A stretch of 6,211 nt of DNA from an uncultured Flavobacteriales bacterium (GTDB lineage Bacteria > Bacteroidota > Bacteroidia > Flavobacteriales > CALTNV01). Positions 1 to 5,904 of the stretch are shown here, piece after piece (the stretch's first letter is position 1; each line of letters begins with the position of its first letter). The notes below the pieces were generated by a model, which saw only the letters and a list, made by a program, of their open reading frames with translations, made no database searches and was not told the DNA's origin. The stretch lies in contig CALTNV010000128.1 in NCBI GenBank assembly GCA_943845485.1, forward strand, positions 1 to 6,211, in the 5' to 3' direction. The position numbers and the translations under genes were made by a program.

Positions 1-536
1 GGAATATATTGAATCATACAACTTTAGAGAAAGCTTGTTTTGATATTGATGGCGTTTTATGTGCCGATCCTTTACCAGAACAAAATGATGACGGCGAAAA
101 GTATATCGATTTTATTTTAAATGCTCCACCATTATTTATCCCTGGTAGTAAAATAGGAACGATCGTAACTTCTAGACTTGAAAAATATCGAAAAGAAACC
201 GTAACCTGGTTAGATGCAAATTATATTAAATATAATGATTTAGTAATGCTCGATTTACCAAACATGGCAGCGAGACAAAAAGCAAATAACCATGGAGATC
301 ATAAAGCTAAAGCATATATGTCTAAGCCTTATGTTTTGTTTATTGAAAGCGAATTAAATCAAGCAATTGAAATTAATAGAATATCAAAAAAACCAGTTTT
401 ATGTACTACAAATTTTGAAATGATATTTGAATCAGAATCATTTATGTACAATCTTAAAAGTGGAAAACATCTTCCTTTTTTAAGAGAATTTGCATTAAAA
501 GTGAGAAATAAAATAAGAAAAATAGTAAAAGGATAA
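1..536 (+). CDS. HAD-type phosphatase domain, 5'-truncated; probably C-terminal half of a phosphoribosyltransferase-HAD protein
   Basis: Only the 3' part of the gene is present. The frame is open from base 3, and the leading GG could end a Trp codon, giving (W)-N-I-L-N-H. The TTG at 9 is therefore probably an internal Leu codon, not a start. Counting that Leu as residue 1, HAD motif I is FDIDGV with D12 and D14 (nucleophile and acid/base). Motif II is T54-S55-R56 (VTSRLEKYR). A lysine near K99 fits motif III, and acidic E113/E115 in FIESE sit where motif IV is expected. The end is basic (KVRNKIRKIVKG). From memory, proteins with CFDIDGVLC, a following NDDGEKY and VTSRLEKYR usually carry a type I phosphoribosyltransferase domain before the HAD domain and occur in polysaccharide loci. 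That domain would lie upstream of this window. The likely activity is cytoplasmic phosphate-ester hydrolysis, perhaps on a phosphoribosylated intermediate; the substrate is unknown. The next gene starts 56 bases downstream. HAD assignment is firm; the missing domain is inferred. Confidence 0.85.
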   Translation, partial: NILNHTTLEKACFDIDGVLCADPLPEQNDDGEKYIDFILNAPPLFIPGSKIGTIVTSRLEKYRKETVTWLDANYIKYNDLVMLDLPNMAARQKANNHGDHKAKAYMSKPYVLFIESELNQAIEINRISKKPVLCTTNFEMIFESESFMYNLKSGKHLPFLREFALKVRNKIRKIVKG

Positions 537-592
537 CATCAGAAAAAAAATCTATCATATTTCAAATAGTCTTTTAATTTTAAATATTTATT

Positions 593-1780
593 ATGTTTCT
601 ATTTAACGTCATACAAATCATTTTGCTAACTCTATTGGGTTTAGCAACGCTGTATATTTTTATATTTTCGATAGCGAGCCTTTTTTACAAACAGAAAACG
701 TATTCAGATAATGGCAATATGAAAACAATTGCTGTTCTTGTGCCTGGATATAAAGAAGATCAAGTTATTATTGAAGTTGCAAAATTAGCGTTAGAACAAG
801 ACTACCCTTCAACTCTTTTTGATTTAGTTATTATTGCCGATTCTTTTAAAGAAGAAACTTTAGAAGCTTTAAAAGTATTACCTATTAAATTAATTGAAGT
901 AAGTTTCGATAAGAGCACAAAATCTAAAGCTTTAAATAAAGCAATGGCTGCTTTAACAAGAGAGTATGATATTGCGGTAGTTTTAGATGCGGATAATGTG
1001 ATGGCGTCAGATTTTTTAAAGAAAATAAATGCCGCATTCGAACATAATTTTATTGCAGTTCAAGGACATCGCACAGCAAAAAACACAAACAATTCTTGGG
1101 CGATATTGGATGCGATTAGTGAGGAAATCAATAATAATATATTTAGAAAAGGGCACAGGGTTTTAGGACTTTCGTCTGCAATTATTGGTTCAGGAATGGC
1201 TTTTAGATATGATTATTTTAAATCACTGATGTCTACCGTAACAGCTATTGGCGGATTTGATAAAGATATTGAATTGAAGATGTTAAAAGAAGGTCGTAAA
1301 ATTGTTTATTTAGACGATGCGCTTGTGTTTGATGAAAAAATTCAAAAAGCAGAGGTTTTTGGTAATCAGCGACGTCGTTGGTTATCTGCTCAATTTCATT
1401 ATTTTAGACAAGATTTTTTAAGCGCGCTTAAAGATTTAATTTTAAAAGGAAATCTAGTTTATTTTGACAAAGCTATTCAATTTATACAGCCGCCTAGAAT
1501 ATTATTATTAGGTGCCGTTATACTGTTTAGTTTTGGGTTCGTTTTAGCCAACTATTTTTTAGAGAATCAAAGCATATATGATAGTTACTGGATTGTTTTA
1601 TTTGTAGCTTGTGTCTTATCATTTGTTTTTTCTGTACCAAAATCATTTTACAATTTAAAAACCTTAGGAGCTTTAGTAAGTTTACCAAAAGGGATGTTTA
1701 CAATGCTATTGTCTCTGCTTAAAATAAAAGGTGCAAATAGGACATTTATTCATACACAACACACCTCAAATTCGGAATAA
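593..1780 (+). CDS. Membrane-anchored family 2 glycosyltransferase (processive-type motifs)
   Basis: The 395-residue product is a GT-A fold, family 2 glycosyltransferase that would transfer a sugar from a nucleotide-sugar donor at the cytoplasmic face of the inner membrane. A hydrophobic segment at about residues 5-30 anchors the N-terminus. The catalytic domain follows: VLVPGYKE (48-55), D83 in IIADS, the metal-binding DAD at 132-134, GSGMAFR (199-205), the probable catalytic-base region KDIEL with D225, and QRRRW at 259-263, matching QxxRW. Two further membrane segments lie at about 302-322 and 331-350, with a less certain hydrophobic stretch at 361-378. QxxRW plus C-terminal membrane helices is typical of cellulose/hyaluronan synthase-like enzymes, but many non-processive GT2 enzymes share it, so polymerisation is not established. 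The ATG at 593 places the anchor at the N-terminus, and the sequence before it is AT-rich without a Shine-Dalgarno motif. It lies between the HAD-type gene and an acyltransferase gene. Donor and acceptor are unknown. Confidence 0.92.
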   Translation: MFLFNVIQIILLTLLGLATLYIFIFSIASLFYKQKTYSDNGNMKTIAVLVPGYKEDQVIIEVAKLALEQDYPSTLFDLVIIADSFKEETLEALKVLPIKLIEVSFDKSTKSKALNKAMAALTREYDIAVVLDADNVMASDFLKKINAAFEHNFIAVQGHRTAKNTNNSWAILDAISEEINNNIFRKGHRVLGLSSAIIGSGMAFRYDYFKSLMSTVTAIGGFDKDIELKMLKEGRKIVYLDDALVFDEKIQKAEVFGNQRRRWLSAQFHYFRQDFLSALKDLILKGNLVYFDKAIQFIQPPRILLLGAVILFSFGFVLANYFLENQSIYDSYWIVLFVACVLSFVFSVPKSFYNLKTLGALVSLPKGMFTMLLSLLKIKGANRTFIHTQHTSNSE

Positions 1781-1823
1781 ATAAGTTCTAAATAATTTTT
1801 TAAAAACCCACTAACAAGAATTA

Positions 1824-2897
1824 ATGAAAAATATTAAGCTACAAAAATTAGAAGCTATTCGAGGGTTTTCCGCATTATATGTCGTGTTTTTTCACATGCT
1901 ACCACAAGAAATAATTTTTTTGGGTATCAATGTGGGGTTTCTTTTTCGCTTTGGATCAGAGGCAGTAATTATGTTTTTTATTTTAAGTGGTTTTGTTATC
2001 AAATACTCTTGGGAAAAATCTAGTAATAAATCCTTTAAAAAATACTTTCTACGACGTTTTTTAAGGATTTATATTCCGCTCTTCTTTATATTTTTATTAG
2101 CATATGTTATAAAAAGCTACACAAAAGGTAGTTTAGCAGATCCTGAATGGAAAACTCTTTTGGGGAATTTCTTTATGCTGCAAGATGTAATTTCATTAAA
2201 ACCAAACGTAATTTCTCGGGTTTATATGGGTAATGGAGTACTTTGGTCTCTATCTTATGAGTGGTGGTTTTATATGCTCTTTTTACTTTTATCAAAAAAA
2301 ATACCGCAATCTAAACTTAATACTTGGGTAAATGTTTTAACTATTGTAGCTGCAATTTCATATTTGATATATCCATTTATTTTAAATAGGGTTGTAATGT
2401 ATTTTGCAATTTGGTGGATTGGTGTAAGATTTGCAGATATCTACCTTAAAGGAGACGTTTATACTTTTAAATCGATAAAAATGTACAGCTATGTTTTAAT
2501 CGCGATTATTACTATTTTAGGAATCAATTTTTACATCAATTTTGAGGCCACCAAAAAGTACGACTATCCTTTAGTAGCATATCCGTTTATTGAATTAAGA
2601 AATCTTGTTTTTGCATTCTTAGCAATGTTTGTCGGCATTATTTGGAACAAATTAAATTGGTTTGGTTTTAATAAACTATTTGGGGTTTTTAAGTATTTGG
2701 CTCCTTTTTCTTACGGAATTTATATTTCCCATCATTATTTAGTTATCGAAGCATCTTATCTAGATTTTATCAATAATAAAATAATAGAATACACCCTCTA
2801 CATACTTCTTATGTTCCTTTTTTCCTATCTGATTGAGGTAGTTATTTATGGTCAAATTAGAAAACGATTACGGAGTTATTTCTTAATTAATGTTTAA
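1824..2897 (+). CDS. OafA-type integral-membrane acyltransferase (acyltransferase 3 family)
   Basis: The 357-residue, highly hydrophobic product fits the acyltransferase 3 (OafA/YrhL/NodX) family, which usually has about ten membrane helices and 330-400 residues. The N-terminal signature is present: LEAIRGFSALYVVFFH with R13-G14 and the conserved H24, followed by FFILSGFVI (51-59) and the basic loop RRFLRIYIP (77-85). WSLSYEWWFY (141-150) matches the family's conserved W-S-L-x-x-E-W/F block, and the C-terminal PFSYGIYISHH (294-304) matches the final conserved block. Members transfer acetyl or other short acyl groups from a cytoplasmic donor across the membrane to sugar hydroxyls. Here the target is probably the glycan, or a lipid-linked precursor, made by the adjacent glycosyltransferases. 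No extra periplasmic SGNH domain is present, so this is the short form. It starts 43 bases after the GT2 gene and ends 11 bases before the GT4 gene, consistent with one operon. The acyl group and acceptor position cannot be read from the sequence. Confidence 0.93.
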   Translation: MKNIKLQKLEAIRGFSALYVVFFHMLPQEIIFLGINVGFLFRFGSEAVIMFFILSGFVIKYSWEKSSNKSFKKYFLRRFLRIYIPLFFIFLLAYVIKSYTKGSLADPEWKTLLGNFFMLQDVISLKPNVISRVYMGNGVLWSLSYEWWFYMLFLLLSKKIPQSKLNTWVNVLTIVAAISYLIYPFILNRVVMYFAIWWIGVRFADIYLKGDVYTFKSIKMYSYVLIAIITILGINFYINFEATKKYDYPLVAYPFIELRNLVFAFLAMFVGIIWNKLNWFGFNKLFGVFKYLAPFSYGIYISHHYLVIEASYLDFINNKIIEYTLYILLMFLFSYLIEVVIYGQIRKRLRSYFLINV

Positions 2898-2908
2898 AAT
2901 AATATATT

Positions 2909-4069
2909 ATGAAAATAGCTATAGAAGCACAAAGAATTTTTCGTAAAAAGAAACATGGCATGGATATGGTTGCTTTGGAACTTATTAAAAACCTTCAACT
3001 TATAGACCATAAAAATGAATACTTCATCTTTGTAAAACCAGATGAAGACAGTTCTGTGTTGCAAGAAACATCAAATTTTAAAATTATAGAGCTAAATGGT
3101 GGGTCTTATCCTACTTGGGAACAAATAGCATTGCCAAAAGCTGCAAAACAATACGGCTGCAATATTTTACATTGTACAAGTAATACAGCGCCATTTTTCA
3201 CAGACATTCCATTAATAACAATTCTGCATGATATTATTTACATGGAAAGTAGTTATCTGCAAATATCAAAAAGTAGTGCTAGTACGTATCAGAAGTTTGG
3301 AAATGTATATAGAAAAATTGTGGTGCCACGTGTGTTAAAAAAGAGTACTAAAGTAATTACAGTATCTCATTTTGAAAAAAATAGAATTGGCGAATTTTTT
3401 GGTATTAAGGGCGATAATAAATTGGATGCTATTTATAATGGTGTAAGCGAACATTTTAAACCGGTAACGAATTCTGATGAGTTGAAACGTGTTAAAGAAA
3501 AATACAATTTACCTGATACATATTTCTTTTTCTTGGGAAATACAGATCCTAAAAAAAATACCAAAGGAACATTAAAAGCTTTTTCAGACTTTTTAAAGCA
3601 AACAGGTTCAAATCATAAATTAGTAATGCTTGATTATGATAAAATTGAGCTCAACAAACTTTTAGTTGAAATTAAGGATACGGATTTAATCAATAATATC
3701 GTTTTAACGGGCTATGTTGTGAATACAGATTTACCCGCAATATATGCACAATGCGATGTCTTTTTGTATCCTTCGCTTCGAGAAAGTTTTGGTATCCCGA
3801 TGCTAGAAGCAATGTCTTGTAATGTGCCAGTTATTACCTCAAATACATCATCAATGCCAGAAGTTGCAGACGATGCAGCACATATAGTAAATCCTTTTAA
3901 ATCCGAAGAAATAACACAAGCGATTATTAAAATTTTACAGGATGATGATTATAGAAAATCACTTTGTGAAAAAGGTTTAAAACGCAGCAAACAATTTTCT
4001 TGGAACAATATGGCAAAAGCATATTTGAAACAATATGAATTAATTCATTCAGCGCATTCAAAAAAATAA
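2909..4069 (+). CDS. Family 4 (GT-B fold) glycosyltransferase
   Basis: The 386-residue product has the length and two-domain layout of a retaining GT4 glycosyltransferase (glycosyl transferases group 1). The N-terminal acceptor domain begins MKIAIEAQRIF with a flexible KKKHGMDM loop, then ILHCTSN (86-92), ILHDIIYME (105-113) and VITVSHFEK (149-157). The linker IYNGVSEHF (175-183) leads into the donor-binding domain: FFLGNTDPKKN (207-217), VLTGYV (265-270), CDVFLYPSLRESFGIPMLEA and then PVIT. E292 and E300 form the classical EX7E motif, and K215/K216 are in the position that usually contacts the nucleotide-sugar phosphates. No membrane segment is evident, so it is probably cytosolic or peripherally membrane-bound and adds a sugar to a lipid-linked oligosaccharide. 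The donor cannot be predicted. The ATG at 2909 follows the AT-rich TAAAATAATATATT with no Shine-Dalgarno motif. The next gene begins 6 bases after its stop codon, strongly suggesting co-transcription. Confidence 0.93.
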   Translation: MKIAIEAQRIFRKKKHGMDMVALELIKNLQLIDHKNEYFIFVKPDEDSSVLQETSNFKIIELNGGSYPTWEQIALPKAAKQYGCNILHCTSNTAPFFTDIPLITILHDIIYMESSYLQISKSSASTYQKFGNVYRKIVVPRVLKKSTKVITVSHFEKNRIGEFFGIKGDNKLDAIYNGVSEHFKPVTNSDELKRVKEKYNLPDTYFFFLGNTDPKKNTKGTLKAFSDFLKQTGSNHKLVMLDYDKIELNKLLVEIKDTDLINNIVLTGYVVNTDLPAIYAQCDVFLYPSLRESFGIPMLEAMSCNVPVITSNTSSMPEVADDAAHIVNPFKSEEITQAIIKILQDDDYRKSLCEKGLKRSKQFSWNNMAKAYLKQYELIHSAHSKK

Positions 4070-4075
4070 TAGACC

Positions 4076-5281
4076 ATGATAAAAGGGAAAGATATTATCG
4101 TAGTTGGCATCCAAGCTTGGGATATTGAAATTGGTAGTAATTGTAAAAATATCGCCTTAGAGTTTTCTAAAAATAACCGTGTTATATATGTAAATCCGCC
4201 AATGGTAAGATCTGTTATGCGAGATCAAAAGCATAAAGAAACCATTCAAAAAAGAATAAGAATAAAAAATGGTAAGGAAGATAGTTTGGTTGAAATAGGC
4301 CCAAACCTATGGAATTTATACCCAAAAAATTTGATTGAATCTATTAATTGGGTTCCAATTCATGCGCTATTTAAAATACTAAATAAAAGAAACGCTTTTG
4401 GTTTTGCAAATGATATAAAGGCGGCAACAGTTAGACTAGATTTTAAAAAGGTGATTCTGTTTAATGATAGTTCAATGTTTTTAGGATTGCATTTAAAAGC
4501 ACTTTTAAAACCAGAAACATACGCGTATTATATGCGTGATTATTTGGTAAAAGTACCGTATTGGCAAAAACATGGTGAGCGAATTGAGCCACAAGTTGTT
4601 AAAAATGCAGATGTAGTTTTAACGAATTCAGAATTTTTCGAAGAGTTTTGTAGACAGTACAATCCGCATAGTTATATGGTTGGGCAAGGATGTGATGTGT
4701 CTTTGTTTAATGATGAAGACGAGGCTATTAAAATTCCTGAAGAATTTAAAGAAATACCATCGCCTGTATTTGGTTATGTTGGTTCTTTAACTACTTTGCG
4801 TTTAGATATTGAATTGTTAGAATTTGTTGCAGAACAAAAGAAAGATTGGAGTATCGTTTTAGTGGGGCCAGAAGATGATGATTTTAAAAACTCTAATTTA
4901 CATAAATTATCTAATGTTTATTTTTTGGGAAGAAAGGATGTTTTAGAGTTACCTAATTATGTAAAAGGGTTGGATGTTACTACAAATCCGCAGTTAAAAA
5001 ATAATTTAACAATCGGTAATTATCCCCGAAAAATAGACGAGTATTTAGCTATGGGGAAACCAATTGTGGCTACAAATACAAAAGCGATGCAAATGTTTAA
5101 AGAACATGTGTATTTAGCGGATACTAAAGAAGAGTATGTAACTTTAATTGATAAAGCTATGATAGAAAACACCAGCTATCGCATCAAGAATAGAATTGAA
5201 TATGCAAAAAGCCATACTTGGACAAATAATGTAAAAACTATTTATGAGTCAATTATAAAAGCAACCAAACATAGCAAATAA
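4076..5281 (+). CDS. Divergent GT-B/GT4-like glycosyltransferase
   Basis: This 401-residue protein is a GT-B glycosyltransferase related to group 1 enzymes but distinct from its upstream neighbour; in general form it recalls TuaH-like proteins. The N-terminal half contains IIVVGIQAWDIEIGSNCKN (7-25), RVIYVNPP (35-42), LFNDSSMF (128-135), YYMRDYL (151-157) and DVVLTNSEFF (179-188). GQGCDVSLF (203-211) is the interdomain linker. The donor domain has FGYVGSLTTLRLD (232-244), VLVGPEDDDF (261-270), VYFLGRK (281-287), and YPRKIDEYLAMGKPIVATN (316-334). E322 corresponds to the second Glu of EX7E, while the position eight residues earlier is Gly (G314), so the first Glu is absent. This is common in the subfamily with an N-x-P-x-K-x-x-E-Y-L arrangement and does not imply inactivity. 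No membrane segment is evident; action on a lipid-linked glycan at the cytoplasmic membrane face is likely. The stop codon overlaps the next start by one base. Substrate unknown. Confidence 0.88.
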   Translation: MIKGKDIIVVGIQAWDIEIGSNCKNIALEFSKNNRVIYVNPPMVRSVMRDQKHKETIQKRIRIKNGKEDSLVEIGPNLWNLYPKNLIESINWVPIHALFKILNKRNAFGFANDIKAATVRLDFKKVILFNDSSMFLGLHLKALLKPETYAYYMRDYLVKVPYWQKHGERIEPQVVKNADVVLTNSEFFEEFCRQYNPHSYMVGQGCDVSLFNDEDEAIKIPEEFKEIPSPVFGYVGSLTTLRLDIELLEFVAEQKKDWSIVLVGPEDDDFKNSNLHKLSNVYFLGRKDVLELPNYVKGLDVTTNPQLKNNLTIGNYPRKIDEYLAMGKPIVATNTKAMQMFKEHVYLADTKEEYVTLIDKAMIENTSYRIKNRIEYAKSHTWTNNVKTIYESIIKATKHSK

Positions 5282-5283
5282 TG
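5279..5283 (+). other. TAATG stop-start overlap (possible translational coupling)
   Basis: The TAA stop of the GT4-like gene (5279-5281) shares its last A with the ATG of the hexapeptide acyltransferase gene (5281-5283). No Shine-Dalgarno-like purine run is visible just upstream (ACCAAACATAGCAAATAATG). Reinitiation by ribosomes finishing the upstream gene is therefore a plausible way to start the downstream one; that mechanism is inferred. Confidence 0.7.
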
Positions 5284-5895
5284 GGACTAAAAGAAAAAAT
5301 AAAATCGAACGAAAAATTAAAAAAATTAGTTCATTGGTCAATTCTTATTCCGAAACAAACAAGACCAAGATTATGGATAAAATGGTTTGTAAATCCTTTT
5401 TATCACAAAAAAGGAAAAGGAGCTATTGTAAGACCCAGAACCAGAATGGATGTTGTGCCTTGGAATAAATTTGAACTTGGTGAAGATTCTACAATCGAAG
5501 ATTTTTCTGCAATTAACAACGGTGTTGGTGCTGTAATTATTGGCGATCGAACAAAAATAGGATTAAGCAATACTATTATTGGTCCGGTTACGATTGGTAA
5601 CGATATTCGTTTGGCACAAAATATTACCCTTTCAGGATTAAATCATAATTACGAAGATGTAAATCTCCCTATTCATGCGCAAGGAGTTTCTACATCACCA
5701 ATAACTATTGAAGATGGAACGTGGATTGGCGCAAATGTGGTTGTTTTGGCCGGTGTAACAATTGGTAAAAATTGTGTAATCGCTGCAGGAAGTATTGTTA
5801 CTAAAAATATACCCTCTTATTCGGTTGCTGTTGGTAACCCGGCAAGAGTGCTCAAAAAGTATAATCACGAAACCAAAGCTTGGGAAAAAGTATAA
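5281..5895 (+). CDS. Left-handed beta-helix (hexapeptide repeat) O-acetyltransferase
   Basis: The 204-residue product belongs to the hexapeptide-repeat acyltransferases (LbH fold; WcaF/CysE/NodL/maltose acetyltransferase-like), which are normally trimeric, cytosolic and acetyl-CoA dependent. Repeats with an aliphatic residue every six positions run from about residue 65 to 175, for example VIIGDRTKIG (85-94), IIGPVTIGNDI (99-109) and TWIGANVVVLAGVTIGKN (147-164). H122 in SGLNHNY is the probable catalytic base. The typical closing block is AAGSIVTKNIPSYSVAVGNP followed by A-R (168-189). The first 50 residues carry no repeats and are rich in Lys, Arg and Trp (RPRLWIKWFVNPF at 28-40). I recall this N-terminal block as conserved in acyltransferases of Bacteroidota glycan clusters; it could bind the membrane or a partner. 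The likely role is acetylation of a sugar hydroxyl or amino group on a nucleotide-sugar or lipid-linked precursor. It overlaps the upstream glycosyltransferase by one base and precedes a GT2 gene by 9 bases. Confidence 0.93.
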   Translation: MGLKEKIKSNEKLKKLVHWSILIPKQTRPRLWIKWFVNPFYHKKGKGAIVRPRTRMDVVPWNKFELGEDSTIEDFSAINNGVGAVIIGDRTKIGLSNTIIGPVTIGNDIRLAQNITLSGLNHNYEDVNLPIHAQGVSTSPITIEDGTWIGANVVVLAGVTIGKNCVIAAGSIVTKNIPSYSVAVGNPARVLKKYNHETKAWEKV

Positions 5896-5904
5896 AAATA
5901 GCTT

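Noticed and set aside
543..550. A8 homopolymers at 543-550, 2294-2301 and 3551-3558 as possible phase-variation tracts
   Set aside because: Runs of eight A are expected often at this base composition, the coding ones encode ordinary Lys-rich stretches, and the frames are intact. They are short for known contingency loci.
581..590. Perfect palindrome TAAATATTTA just before the ATG at 593, possible operator or promoter element
   Set aside because: It consists only of A and T in very AT-rich DNA, matches no operator I know, and the gap has no TAnnTTTG-type -7 element at suitable spacing. Chance is the simpler explanation.
1797..1806. TTTTTAAAAA palindrome in the 43-base gap after the first GT2 gene, possible terminator
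   Set aside because: There is no GC-containing stem and no hairpin followed by a T run; a terminator here would also split an evident gene run.
4040..5280. Similar C-terminal endings (HSKK and HSK) of the two adjacent GT-B proteins, suggesting duplication
   Set aside because: The match is only a few Lys/Ser/His residues; the proteins differ in motif structure and the surrounding nucleotides do not align.
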